Assembly (NCBI GenBank): GCA_958295985.1
Contig: OY282432.1
Span: 558,001 to 622,000 of the forward strand
Length of the DNA: 64,000 nucleotides
Direction of reading: 5' to 3'
DNA from: an uncultured Candidatus Binatia bacterium
GTDB taxonomy: Bacteria; Desulfobacterota; Binatia; UBA9968; JAJDTQ01
Shown here: piece after piece, positions 1 through 6,811 of the stretch
Layout: every line of letters begins with the position of its first letter
Numbering within the stretch: position 1 is the stretch's first letter
The notes under the pieces: generated by a model
The model's database searches: none
Seen by the model: the letters and a program-made list of their open reading frames with translations, nothing else
Told to the model about the DNA's origin: nothing
Program-made: the position numbers and the translations under genes

Positions 1-136
1 CCTGGTAGGTTTCGCCGTCGACCTGCTCCACGCCCTCGACTCCGGGCAGGCAGGTGGCGACCCTGGGAATGTCCATGAGAAGCTGCCACAGGGGCTCGCG
101 GCCCGCGGGCACCGTCGCGCTTTGACTGAATTTCAC
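1..136 (-). CDS. coxG: CoxG-like SRPBCC protein, N-terminal part (runs off left edge)
   Basis: Only the first 45 residues are present. The start is a GTG at 134-136 preceded by a GGAGGGGAGG ribosome site. The segment VKFSQSATVPAGREPLW followed by LLMDIPRVATCLPGVEGV matches the start of the carbon monoxide dehydrogenase subunit G family, an SRPBCC (START-like) fold with a lipid-binding type cavity. Family members accompany molybdenum hydroxylases and are thought to help recruit or mature them at the membrane. The gene follows the FAD and 2Fe-2S subunits on the same strand with 21 bp between the FAD-subunit stop and this start, so it is part of that operon. The rest of the gene, and perhaps the catalytic large subunit, lies to the left of the window. 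Confidence 0.8.
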   Translation of the reverse strand, partial: MKFSQSATVPAGREPLWQLLMDIPRVATCLPGVEGVEQVDGETYQ

Positions 137-157
137 CTCGTTCCTCCCCTCCGGCGA

Positions 158-1024
158 TCAGGCCGCGTCGGCGATTGCGCTTTCGAGCGCCCGCCTGACG
201 AACACCGCGGCCATCTGTGTCTTGTAGGAGCCCGAACCACGGAAATCGCTGACCGGGTCGGTGTGCTCCTTGGCCTTTTCCCCGGCTTCGCGAAGCCCCT
301 CGGGCTTCACCGGCTGGCCCTTGAGCACGGCCTCGGCCGCGGTGGCGCGCACGGGCGTGGTGTTGACGCTGCCCATGGCGATGCGGACGTCCTGGATCGT
401 GGTCCCGGCGGCGTCGAGCGTGACCACCGCGGCCGCGCTCACGGTGGCGTAGTCGTCCGCGGAACGCGGCAGGAACTTGAGATAGGCCGCGCCGCTGTTG
501 GCCGCCATCAACGGCACGTTCACGCCGGTGACGATCTCTTCCGGCTCCAGCACGGTTTCATAGTAGTCGCTGAAGAAATCCTCGGCTGCCACCGTGCGGC
601 TGCCGCGGGCGGAACTCAACTCGAAGCCGGCGCCCAGGGCGATGAAGGACGGCGGGGGATCCTGGTTGGGGTCGGCGTGGGCCAGACCGCCGCCCACCGT
701 GGCCATGGTGCGCACCCGCTGCGTGGCCACGTGGTGATAGGTCGCGGCCAGCATCGGCAGCTTGCCCTGCACCACTGCGGAGGCGTCCAGTGCCGCGTGG
801 CTCACGAGACCGCCGATGTGCACGCTGCCGTTGTTTTCCGACACGTCGCTCAGGCCCGCCACGTTGCGCAGGCTGATGACACAGCTCGGCTGCAGGAGCT
901 GCTGCTTCATCATGATCACCAGCGCGGTGCCGCCGGCGATGAGCTTGCCGTCGGAACCGAGTTCCTTCAGATCAGCGTAAGCCTCTTCGAGGCTTCCCGG
1001 AGTGCGATATTCGAAAGCGATCAT
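158..1024 (-). CDS. coxM: FAD-binding medium subunit of a molybdenum hydroxylase (CoxM/XDH type)
   Basis: The protein has 288 residues, the usual length for the medium subunit of the xanthine dehydrogenase / aerobic CO dehydrogenase family. It carries FAD and passes electrons from the 2Fe-2S clusters to the acceptor. Both FAD motifs are visible: an AGGT loop at residues 30-33 and TVGGGLAHADPNQD at 109-122. The C-terminal third fits the CO dehydrogenase flavoprotein C-terminal domain. The gene starts 11 bp after the stop of the small-subunit gene, so the two are very likely co-transcribed and translationally linked. The true substrate cannot be told, because the catalytic large subunit that determines it is not in view. 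The cox symbol names the family, not proven CO oxidation. Confidence 0.9.
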   Translation of the reverse strand: MIAFEYRTPGSLEEAYADLKELGSDGKLIAGGTALVIMMKQQLLQPSCVISLRNVAGLSDVSENNGSVHIGGLVSHAALDASAVVQGKLPMLAATYHHVATQRVRTMATVGGGLAHADPNQDPPPSFIALGAGFELSSARGSRTVAAEDFFSDYYETVLEPEEIVTGVNVPLMAANSGAAYLKFLPRSADDYATVSAAAVVTLDAAGTTIQDVRIAMGSVNTTPVRATAAEAVLKGQPVKPEGLREAGEKAKEHTDPVSDFRGSGSYKTQMAAVFVRRALESAIADAA

Positions 1025-1035
1025 TCCTCAACCCC

Positions 1036-1503
1036 TTACTTGGCGAACTCGTGCGCCTTCTCGATGGACTCGATGATCTTGTAGTAGCCGGTGCAACGGC
1101 ACAGGTTCCCCATCATCCAATCCTTGATCTCTTCCTCGTTGGGCTTGGGGTTGCGGTCCAGCAACGCCTTGGCCGCCACCACCTGGCCCGGCGTGCAGAT
1201 GCCGCACTGGAAGCCGCCGTAGCGGATGAAGCTCTGCTGCACCGGGTGAAGCTCGCCGTCCTGGGCCAAGCCCTCCACCGTGGTGACGTCGTGGCCGTCG
1301 GCGAATACCGCCAGGGCCAGACACGAACTCACCATCTCTCCGTCGATGAGCACCGTGCACGCGCCGCACACGCCGACGCTACAGCCTTCCTTGGTTCCCG
1401 TGAGGCCCAGATCGTACCGGAGTACGTCCACCAGCAACCGGTTGGTGGGCACCTCCATTTCGTGCTCCGTCCCGTTGACGCAAAACTTGATCTTCTTGTC
1501 CAT
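1036..1503 (-). CDS. coxS: 2Fe-2S small subunit of a molybdenum hydroxylase (CoxS type)
   Basis: This 155-residue protein has the standard two-domain layout. The plant-ferredoxin-like N-terminal cluster site uses C41, C46, C49 and C61 (motif CSVGVCGACT). The C-terminal helical cluster site uses C100, C103, C135 and C137 (motifs GFQCGICTPG and LCRCTGYY). All eight iron ligands are present, so the subunit looks functional. It transfers electrons from the molybdenum cofactor to the FAD subunit encoded next. It is the first gene of the operon, and a good promoter sequence lies about 70 bp upstream of its start. The order small, medium, G without an adjacent large subunit is less usual than medium-small-large. 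Confidence 0.93.
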   Translation of the reverse strand: MDKKIKFCVNGTEHEMEVPTNRLLVDVLRYDLGLTGTKEGCSVGVCGACTVLIDGEMVSSCLALAVFADGHDVTTVEGLAQDGELHPVQQSFIRYGGFQCGICTPGQVVAAKALLDRNPKPNEEEIKDWMMGNLCRCTGYYKIIESIEKAHEFAK

Positions 1504-1571
1504 GAAAATCCGTCTCCGATCGTGAGATTCGTTACTTGGCGGGGTCCGTGATGATACCCGGACGCCGCTCC

Positions 1572-1600
1572 GTTATAGGAAGATTTGAGTTAAAGTGCAA
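1572..1600 (-). promoter_or_regulatory. Predicted sigma-70 promoter of the molybdenum hydroxylase operon
   Basis: Reading the minus strand, TTGCAC (1600-1595) and TATAAC (1577-1572) are separated by exactly 17 bp. The expected start of transcription near 1565 gives a leader of about 60 bases before the coxS ATG at 1503. The local sequence is clearly more AT-rich than its surroundings. The call rests on consensus match only. Confidence 0.55.
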
Positions 1601-1607
1601 TCCCGGC

Positions 1608-2189
1608 TCAGAGTCCTTCCACCGGTTTGTCCATGAAGCCGGCGATGCGCGCCGCGAGCGCGTCAAGCCGCTTTCCCCCGCCCCTGTCGAGCAGCACCGA
1701 CTGTGAGCCGGAAAGGAGCAGACGGAGGGAACGGGCGGGAAATGACTTCTGCCCGGCCGTCGAACCGGCCACGGCGAAGCCACTGTACACCTGATCGTCG
1801 CCCACCCTAAGGGCGCGGACCTCGTCGAACGCCACCACCAACCGGCGGCGCATCAACAGGCTGCTTCGGCTCAGGTACACCTCGCCGGCGCGCCGGTCGA
1901 TCCGTATCTCCCGCTTGAGGGTCAACAGGAACAGGGCGACCCCGAACAACACCGCGTTCATGGCCGGGAAGTACCACAGGTTCCCAACCGCGCTGTCGAG
2001 ACCCTTTGCCAGGATGGCGAGGAATACCGGCACCGAGAGCAGCAGCAGAAAAGCGGCGATACCGAGGCACAGCAAGGCCGGGAAACGGCCGCCACGCCAG
2101 ACCAAGTCGAGTTCGTGGTCGCCCGAAGGTTGCGCGCGGAATCCCAGCCGGTTGCCGATGGATTCGAAGTGTCGTGGATTCCCTGTCAT
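1608..2189 (-). CDS. Membrane protein of unknown function, two transmembrane segments
   Basis: The 193-residue protein has two strongly hydrophobic segments at about residues 37-59 and 72-90. A C-terminal soluble domain of about 100 residues begins EIRIDRRAGEVYLSR and is rich in beta-strand-like sequence with many Arg residues. That layout, a helical hairpin followed by a small PH-like beta domain, occurs in several uncharacterised bacterial families, but I cannot assign one. There is no clear Shine-Dalgarno before the ATG at 2187-2189. It lies 52 bp downstream of the zinc-ribbon gene on the same strand and may share its transcript. Its stop lies 8 bp from the promoter-like sequence of the cox operon. 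Confidence 0.6.
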   Translation of the reverse strand: MTGNPRHFESIGNRLGFRAQPSGDHELDLVWRGGRFPALLCLGIAAFLLLLSVPVFLAILAKGLDSAVGNLWYFPAMNAVLFGVALFLLTLKREIRIDRRAGEVYLSRSSLLMRRRLVVAFDEVRALRVGDDQVYSGFAVAGSTAGQKSFPARSLRLLLSGSQSVLLDRGGGKRLDALAARIAGFMDKPVEGL

Positions 2190-2241
2190 TCGCGCCGCCC
2201 GGTGGGCCGTACCATGCCACTCCGGTGGCCGGATCGTATCG

Positions 2242-2418
2242 TTACTTCTCCGGTTTGACCCCGTGCTTCCGCAGTTCCCGGTCGGAGCGGTCGCGAGTGT
2301 CCCGCTGGCTTCCCTGGGCCTGGGCGCGAATCTTCTCGTTGCAGGGCTGGCAGATGCCGCCGCTCAGCGGCACGACCTTGGCGCATACCATGCAGCGTTT
2401 CTGTGGCCGGTTCTCCAT
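2242..2418 (-). CDS. Small zinc-ribbon protein (58 aa)
   Basis: This short reading frame encodes 58 residues with two CxxC pairs, C9/C12 (RCMVCAKVV) and C23/C26 (GICQPCNEK), spaced as in a four-cysteine zinc ribbon. A charged helix-like tail ends in HGVKPEK. The pattern of a cysteine knuckle, the phrase PLSGG, a second knuckle and a lysine- and arginine-rich helix resembles small conserved proteins I associate with deltaproteobacterial and related genomes. That recollection was not checked. No role is known to me; zinc-dependent nucleic-acid or protein binding is possible. The Shine-Dalgarno is weak. Longer frames over the same bases on this strand are less protein-like. Confidence 0.6.
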   Translation of the reverse strand: MENRPQKRCMVCAKVVPLSGGICQPCNEKIRAQAQGSQRDTRDRSDRELRKHGVKPEK

Positions 2419-2610
2419 AAGCGTCGAGCTTAACCGAAAACACCCGGTGATCCAACAAAGAGCCCGGATCGCGGCCGGGAGACCAAGACGGGGCAGCCGC
2501 TGGATGATGGCCGCTGCCGAGACGGGCCGGCTGCCATCCTCTTCGCGGCCTTCGAGATCAACCTCTCCGCGGCGGCCCGGGACGCAGCAGAAGTATTCAT
2601 TGTTGGCTTG

Positions 2611-2641
2611 TTGACTTTCCAGTTGCTAGAAACTCTATATT
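2611..2641 (+). promoter_or_regulatory. Possible promoter for the cytochrome c genes
   Basis: TTGACT at 2611-2616 is followed after 19 bp by TATATT at 2636-2641, in the most AT-rich part of the intergenic region. The spacer is 2 bp longer than ideal. Transcription would begin near 2648 and run through the palindrome at 2672-2689 toward the cytochrome gene, giving a leader of about 220 bases. Confidence 0.35.
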
Positions 2642-2671
2642 GCCTGCGAGGCGTGTCAACCGGTGTCGGAA

Positions 2672-2689
2672 TGGCCGTCATGACGGCCA
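2672..2689. promoter_or_regulatory. Perfect 18-bp palindrome, possible operator
   Basis: The sequence TGGCCGTCATGACGGCCA equals its own reverse complement over all 18 bases. It lies about 25 bp after the predicted transcription start of the cytochrome genes, a position where a bound repressor would block transcription. There is no loop, so it fits a dimer-binding site better than an RNA hairpin. No regulator gene is adjacent. Confidence 0.35.
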
Positions 2690-2869
2690 AGATCTCCATC
2701 GACGGATGGCGCCGCCACACATGGCGCCGGGCATCGAAGAACACGGCGTGGTGTTTGCGCTGACCGGCGGCGCAGCGCCGACTTGGTGGGTGGTGCCGAT
2801 CATGCCGGCCGCCAGCTTCGTCACCCTACTTCCCTACACCTGCCGGCGGCTGAAGGGGCTTGGAAAAGC

Positions 2870-3301
2870 ATGTCACTGAAGCGGGGCGCGATCCTGTTCC
2901 TCCTGGTCGCCGCAGTCGGCATCGCGGGACACCTTTATTTCGGCGAAAGCGATGACGACGACGGAGCGCCCGGCGACGGAGCGCCGATCGTGTCGGTCAA
3001 CGTGCCGGAAACCCTCTCGGCACGGGCGCAGTTCGGGCGGACGGTCTACCAAGCCAACTGCGCTTCCTGCCACGGTCGCAATGCGGCGGGACGGGACGGG
3101 GTCGCCCCGCCGCTGGTCCACGTCATCTACGAGCGCGGGCATCATGGCGACGAGTCGTTCCAGCGCGCCGTCGCCCGGGGCGTCCGGGCCCACCATTGGC
3201 GTTTCGGGGACATGCCGCCGGTCGAGGGGCTCACCCGGCGCGACGTGGCGGCGATCGTGGCCTATGTCCGGGAACTCCAACGGGCCAACGGCATCCGATG
3301 A
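2870..3301 (+). CDS. Membrane-anchored mono-heme cytochrome c
   Basis: The 143-residue product has an N-terminal hydrophobic segment at about residues 8-24 (signal anchor), then an acidic linker (DDDD) and a class I cytochrome c domain. The heme site is CASCH at residues 64-68. The likely sixth ligand is Met115 in FGDMPPV, followed by the usual C-terminal helix ending AIVAYVREL. It should sit on the outer face of the cytoplasmic membrane and pass electrons to an oxidase or another carrier. The ATG at 2870 is preferred because it is preceded by AAGGGG and starts directly before the signal anchor; an in-frame ATG at 2783 would add 29 unlikely residues. Its stop overlaps the start of the next frame in an ATGA. 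Confidence 0.85.
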   Translation: MSLKRGAILFLLVAAVGIAGHLYFGESDDDDGAPGDGAPIVSVNVPETLSARAQFGRTVYQANCASCHGRNAAGRDGVAPPLVHVIYERGHHGDESFQRAVARGVRAHHWRFGDMPPVEGLTRRDVAAIVAYVRELQRANGIR

Positions 3302-3528
3302 GGGGAAGAAGACCGAGCACGCGCTCGGGCTGGACGAACTTCTTGCCCTCGCGGAAGCACTGCGCCTCCTGTCACGGCGCAAAGCTCGAAGGCCAGCCGA
3401 ACCGGCGGCAGTCCGGAAAGGACGGGATCCCGCCCACACCTCCGCATGATGCGACTGGCCATACGGCTCCCATTCAATCGGCGCGGAGAACCTGCGGGAT
3501 CGCAAGCGCAAGCAAACCGTCTACGTGA
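3298..3528 (+). pseudogene. Decayed or truncated second cytochrome c
   Basis: This 76-residue frame begins inside the stop of the preceding cytochrome gene (ATGA overlap). It contains a typical heme-binding stretch, HCASCHGAKLEGQPN, and the conserved later motif PPHDATGHT. In cytochromes with this signature, a longer domain with a methionine ligand follows. Here the frame turns into unrelated sequence after DATGHT and stops. It also has no signal peptide, which a c-type cytochrome needs for export. It is therefore best read as the remnant of a second cytochrome c that was once encoded downstream of the first, although a sequencing error in the window cannot be excluded. Confidence 0.6.
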
Positions 3529-3617
3529 AGTCCGACGCCTACAAGGACATGGACCGGGACGCCATATGGAACGCCGTGAGGATCGAGGCTCTGTCAAAGG
3601 AGGGATGGGTTACATGA
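3450..3617 (+). pseudogene. C-terminal gene fragment without a start codon
   Basis: An open frame of 55 codons begins right after an in-frame stop and has no ATG in its first half. It reads with normal protein-like composition: DWPYGSHSIGAENLRDRKRK, then QTVYVKSDAYKDMDRD and AIWNAVRIEALSKEGW before the stop. It overlaps the end of the decayed cytochrome in another frame. It looks like the tail of a separate protein whose front was lost, or of a gene joined to the cytochrome by a deletion. I do not recognise the family. Confidence 0.35.
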
Positions 3618-3697
3618 AATGTGCCCCGATCCAAAGGCCCAAGTAGTGACGGCAAGTGATGACATGACGGCAGACTTTCCCTTTCCGGGACCGGGCG

Positions 3698-3877
3698 CTA
3701 GGCCCGTCCCCCTGTGCGTTCGATGAGCGCTTCCAGTGCTCGCATGGCTTCGGCGTGGCGGGCATCTTCGCAGACGGCCCGCTGATCCCCGGACCGGCGC
3801 ATCTGCGAGATACCGAACCAGATGGACAGGACGGCGGCGGCGCTGACGATGAGTAACAGGGTTTCGTAGGTGCTCAT
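3698..3877 (-). CDS. Small membrane protein, 59 aa
   Basis: The protein has one transmembrane segment at about residues 6-24 (LLLIVSAAAVLSIWFG). A short charged helix follows, with the motif EDARHAEAMRALEAL. That motif is the same as the repeat unit in the gene immediately upstream, so the two are paralogues of different length. Its ATG overlaps the stop of the upstream gene by four bases (ATGA), which implies translational coupling and a joint function. The expected topology is a single anchor with a helical cytoplasmic tail that could form a coiled coil. No function is known to me. Confidence 0.6.
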   Translation of the reverse strand: MSTYETLLLIVSAAAVLSIWFGISQMRRSGDQRAVCEDARHAEAMRALEALIERTGGRA

Positions 3878-4200
3878 GGTGCGTCTTCCTTCGGCGCGGT
3901 CCGGGCGATCACGGTTTCCATGCCGTGGATCAAGGCCCGTAGCGCTTCCATGCTTTCGCGGTGGCGGGCATCTTCGCGTTCGGCGCGGGCATCCTCGCGG
4001 GCGGCGCGGCTGTCCAGTTCGCGCATGACTTCGGCGTGGCGGGCATCCTCGCGTTCGGCGCGAGCGTCTTCGCGGGCACCCCGGCTGTCCTGTACCCGCA
4101 TCATGGCCCGGATGCCCCAAGCGACTACGGCGACCTGCCCGATCCCGACCAGGGCGGCAGCTATCGGGCTGGCTACTGTGGCGACTTCAACGGCTGTCAT
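3874..4200 (-). CDS. Small membrane protein with a charged 25-residue repeat
   Basis: This 108-residue protein has one hydrophobic segment at about residues 8-30, then a very charged helix. A 25-residue period is visible: AREDARAEREDARHAE at 42-57 is repeated almost exactly at 67-82. The tail should be a long alpha-helix or coiled coil. The start at 4198-4200 is well supported by AAGGAG upstream and by a good promoter at 4239-4268. A longer in-frame start at 4311 would lie beyond that promoter. The protein forms a coupled pair with the following 59-residue gene. Small anchored coiled-coil pairs of this kind occur in phage lysis cassettes and envelope scaffolds, but nothing nearby supports a phage. 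Confidence 0.65.
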   Translation of the reverse strand: MTAVEVATVASPIAAALVGIGQVAVVAWGIRAMMRVQDSRGAREDARAEREDARHAEVMRELDSRAAREDARAEREDARHRESMEALRALIHGMETVIARTAPKEDAP

Positions 4201-4238
4201 GTGGCGTCTCCTTGCGCTGTGATTACGTCTGATAAGGA

Positions 4239-4268
4239 ATTTAACGGACATAAAAATCGGCTTGTCAA
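4239..4268 (-). promoter_or_regulatory. Predicted sigma-70 promoter of the small membrane protein pair
   Basis: On the minus strand a perfect TTGACA (4268-4263) is followed after 18 bp by TTAAAT (4244-4239). Transcription would start near 4232, giving a leader of about 30 bases with AAGGAG before the ATG at 4200. This is one of the best promoter matches in the window. Confidence 0.6.
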
Positions 4269-4332
4269 GGCCAAAGTTTCCGTCCGGATCGCATGAAACC
4301 CGCCCCTGCAACTCGGGCTGCTCATCCGGGCG

Positions 4333-4824
4333 TCAAGGCACGGCCTTGATCTGCTCCGGGCTCTCCAGAATCATCTCCAGTCCATACTTGGGATCGTCCT
4401 CGATCCGTCCGGTGATCTCTACTTCCTGCCCCTGGAACTGATTCGGGTGAACGTTCCGGCGCCGGAAGGTGTCCGCGGCAGAGGAGAAGATGACCGCGGT
4501 GAAAGCGGACCGGGACGGCCCGAAGTCCAGGAAGTAGGTGTTGCTCCTGGACGAGTGCCCCACGCGGTGGACCCGGCCGCGGACCCGCGCGAGCACGCCC
4601 GCCAGCTCCTGGAGCCTCTCCACTTCCATCACGTCCACGACCGGAAGTTCGGCTGTGGCAGACGGATCCGCGGCGGCAGCCGAAACGCCGGCCGGACACT
4701 TCGGGCATGGCGGCGGCCCGGTCCAACGCCCGTACAGGAAATGAGCCAGGAAACCGGAAAGAAACGCCCCCAGGAGAAGCGTTGCCTGTGAAACGGAAAG
4801 TCGTTGAACGAGACCTGGCGCCAT
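4333..4824 (-). CDS. Membrane-anchored protein with a probable OB-fold domain
   Basis: The 163-residue protein has a hydrophobic anchor at about residues 12-31, a CPKC pair at 40-43 and a proline- and alanine-rich linker. A C-terminal domain follows from about residue 75. That domain has the strand pattern of an OB fold: VRGRVHRVGHSSRSN, then TYFLDFG, FTAVIFS and VEITGRIEDD. Such domains bind nucleic acid or small ligands, and anchored versions are found in the bacterial envelope. The ATG is preceded by CAGGAGT at suitable spacing. It lies downstream of holA on the same strand, about 220 bp away, with a hairpin between them, so it probably has its own transcript. Confidence 0.55.
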   Translation of the reverse strand: MAPGLVQRLSVSQATLLLGAFLSGFLAHFLYGRWTGPPPCPKCPAGVSAAAADPSATAELPVVDVMEVERLQELAGVLARVRGRVHRVGHSSRSNTYFLDFGPSRSAFTAVIFSSAADTFRRRNVHPNQFQGQEVEITGRIEDDPKYGLEMILESPEQIKAVP

Positions 4825-4871
4825 ACGTCGACTCCTGCGAGCCCGCGCCGCGCGGGAAACGAGGGCGTAGA

Positions 4872-4890
4872 GGCGGGTTTCAAACCCGCC
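4872..4890. terminator. Inverted repeat between holA and the OB-fold gene
   Basis: GGCGGGTTT (4872-4880) and AAACCCGCC (4882-4890) are perfect inverted arms around one central base. This gives a GC-rich hairpin that folds the same way from either strand. It lies about 155 bp after the holA stop. There is no T-run, so it may be a weak terminator, an mRNA-stabilising stem or a member of a dispersed palindromic repeat family. Confidence 0.4.
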
Positions 4891-5044
4891 CGCGTCCGCA
4901 CGGCGCCCGCGCGGTCGGGAGCGGCCACTGGACTATCCACCGTTTATACAGGACCCCACACCAGGAGGACCCCACACAGGGTATCGGCATAGAGTATCGG
5001 CAGGACCGACGGGATCTTTAGCGATGGGGGTACATCCTGCCCGT

Positions 5045-6361
5045 TCACGGGCGGCACATTTCCAGGATCAGCCGTTCCATGACGGCTTGGGGTTGGTGAC
5101 CGGACGACTTGAGGCGGGCATCGGTCTCCCGGATCAGCCGAAGGAAACCCTTGAGCTCGGTAAAGGTGAAACTTTCCGCCCGCTGCAAGGTCAGGTAGTT
5201 GGCGTAGGGGCTCTTGGTGGGGAGGCCTTCGGTATCCGCGGGAACCCGCTGCTGGAACTCGGTGTAGGACATGCGCCGGCGCCAGACCCTGGCGAGTTCA
5301 TGGTCCAGGAGTTGCCGGGCGCTGAGAAGGCGGCGCACCTGGCTGGCGATGGCGCCCAGCACCCGCAGCGGATACTCGCCGTTGGCCATGAGGCGCCTCA
5401 GAAAGCCCAGGGCCTGGAGTGCATCCCTTTGCCCCAGGGAGTCCGTCAGGTCGAACACCCAGCTTTCCGACTGGTCCGTGAAGATCTCCTCGACGTCGGC
5501 AACGCCCACGGTGTCCGCCTCCCCGACGTACAGCAGCAGCTTCTCGATCTCCTGGTGGACGGCCCAGAGCTCATTGCCGCAGCGGGACAGCACCGCGTCC
5601 CGGGCCCGAGGATCGATCTTCTTGCGTGCCCGCCGGAGGCCCTGATCGAGGAAGGCCGCGAGGGACTCCCGGCGGATGCGCCCGCTCCGGTCCCGTTCCA
5701 CCGACAGGTCGAGGACGCAGCCCTGGCGGTTCAACTGCTTGTAGCCGCGCCCACGCTTGTCCACCTGGGGCGCCAGCAGCAGCAGACGGGAACCGTCGGG
5801 CAGCCCACGCTCCAGGAGTTGCAGGACCCGGCCCTGCTCATCGACCCTGGGATTTCCGGGAAGGAGATTCTGCTCGCGGCAGTATTGCCAGACGGCCTGG
5901 ATCTCCCGGGCGTGCGCCGGGTAATCATCGAGGGTGCCCGCCAGTTCCGACGCGTCCCCCGCTTCCAGCCACTGCTCCCGCGTCCACCCCTCCGATCGCA
6001 GCAAGACCATGAAGGCGCGCCCGCTCTCGTCACGCCGACCCTCCTCCCAGAGACTCAGGGACTTGTCCAGCAGATCCACCTTGCGCTCGGCGGGAGCGAA
6101 CCAGGGAACGTTTTCCACCACCACGGTGCAGGCAGGGGCGAAAAGGGACGGAGTCATGAGGGCGGCTTCGACCTCGCCCCATGACCTGGACCGGCCGTCG
6201 AATATCGAGGTGCCGAGGGCGCGGTCGGCGTCAGCGGCGATGAGGTCCAGAATGGCGCGGCTCGCTCCGCGGACGCGAAACTCGTCGCCGTGCAGCAGGA
6301 TGATTGCAGGCCCGTCGCCTTCGCGGAGGCCCTTCAGGAGCGCTTCCAGGTCTTGTGCCAT
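5045..6361 (-). CDS. holA: DNA polymerase III subunit delta
   Basis: The product is the clamp-loader subunit that opens the sliding clamp during replication. The N-terminal AAA-like domain begins with the family signature AIILLHGDEFRVRGASRAIL. The C-terminal collar region includes KIDPRARDAVLSRCGNELW, EIEKLLLYVG and the phrase QVRRLLSARQLL. As usual for delta, it lacks a working Walker A motif. At 438 residues it is about 100 longer than the Escherichia coli protein of about 340; the extra length lies mainly between residues 100 and 240. The ATG at 6359-6361 has no good ribosome site, but it lies 23 bp after the stop of a small gene on the same strand, so coupled translation is likely. Confidence 0.88.
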   Translation of the reverse strand: MAQDLEALLKGLREGDGPAIILLHGDEFRVRGASRAILDLIAADADRALGTSIFDGRSRSWGEVEAALMTPSLFAPACTVVVENVPWFAPAERKVDLLDKSLSLWEEGRRDESGRAFMVLLRSEGWTREQWLEAGDASELAGTLDDYPAHAREIQAVWQYCREQNLLPGNPRVDEQGRVLQLLERGLPDGSRLLLLAPQVDKRGRGYKQLNRQGCVLDLSVERDRSGRIRRESLAAFLDQGLRRARKKIDPRARDAVLSRCGNELWAVHQEIEKLLLYVGEADTVGVADVEEIFTDQSESWVFDLTDSLGQRDALQALGFLRRLMANGEYPLRVLGAIASQVRRLLSARQLLDHELARVWRRRMSYTEFQQRVPADTEGLPTKSPYANYLTLQRAESFTFTELKGFLRLIRETDARLKSSGHQPQAVMERLILEMCRP

Positions 6362-6384
6362 CCATCAAGCCCGCGGCGGGGCTG

Positions 6385-6582
6385 TCAACGTTTTGACACC
6401 CACATCTGGTTCTTCTCGCTCCAGGCGTAGTCCGATTTCCAGATCTTCAGGCCCACCGTGAAATCCCCGCCCGACCGCGAGAGAAAGACCTTTTGCGTCG
6501 AGTGGGGAACGTCCACCCTGGCTACCAGCATGACCTGCCTGCGCAAGTCCCCCTTCACCAGCACGCGGTCCCCCACCTCCAT
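6385..6582 (-). CDS. Small conserved-looking protein upstream of holA (65 aa)
   Basis: The 65-residue frame starts MEVGDRVLVKGDLRRQVM and ends WSEKNQMWVSKR. It is rich in alternating hydrophobic and charged residues, consistent with a small beta-barrel (SH3-like) fold. An AAGGGA lies 12 bases before the ATG. A longer in-frame extension upstream overlaps the divergent FAH promoter and looks non-coding. It ends 23 bp before holA and probably shares a transcript with it. I do not recognise the family. Antisense and alternative frames here are clearly poorer. Confidence 0.5.
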   Translation of the reverse strand: MEVGDRVLVKGDLRRQVMLVARVDVPHSTQKVFLSRSGGDFTVGLKIWKSDYAWSEKNQMWVSKR

Positions 6583-6684
6583 GGTCGTACGTTGTCCCTT
6601 GGCTCTCTTCACACCTGAAAAGGTAACATCACCCACCCGTCTGCGCAATTTCACGGCGCCGCGGACCCGGGCGGCGCCCGTGGG

Positions 6685-6713
6685 TTGACAACGGTACGGC
6701 GCTTCTCTATGAG
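6685..6713 (+). promoter_or_regulatory. Predicted sigma-70 promoter of the FAH-family gene
   Basis: A perfect TTGACA (6685-6690), a 17-bp spacer and TATGAG (6708-6713) point toward the gene at 6812. The leader would be about 90 bases. The promoter lies in the gap between divergent genes. Confidence 0.6.
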
Positions 6714-6811
6714 GATATGGCGTTCTTCTCAGGGCGCTCGTCTCCAGAGATATCGACAGAGAGTGGGAGAGACCCGCGAAGGATCCACCGGAAACGGACA
6801 GGAGGTCGTCG

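Larger units (their letters stand above)
2419..2869. other. Intergenic region between divergent genes, no gene found
   Basis: These 451 bases separate the minus-strand zinc-ribbon gene from the plus-strand cytochrome gene. I see no convincing protein in any frame: the open frames are short, lack ribosome sites and have unlikely composition. The segment holds an AT-rich promoter-like stretch near 2611-2641 and a perfect 18-bp palindrome at 2672-2689, both listed separately. The sequence from 2700 to 2865 is GC-rich and could be an untranslated leader or the remains of a lost gene. Confidence 0.5.

Noticed and set aside
122-1084. Plus-strand frame of 320 codons opposite the cox genes
   Set aside because: Its composition (His, Arg, Gly, Ala) is that of an antisense shadow, while the minus strand encodes clear CoxM and CoxG proteins.
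2640-2879. Small plus-strand frame before the cytochrome gene
   Set aside because: Arg- and Pro-rich sequence with no domain, no good ribosome site and an overlap with the real ATG at 2870.
3961-4296. Hydrophobic plus-strand frame opposite the charged-repeat protein
   Set aside because: Antisense of codons for REDAR repeats yields a falsely membrane-like sequence. Promoter, ribosome site and coupling support the minus strand.
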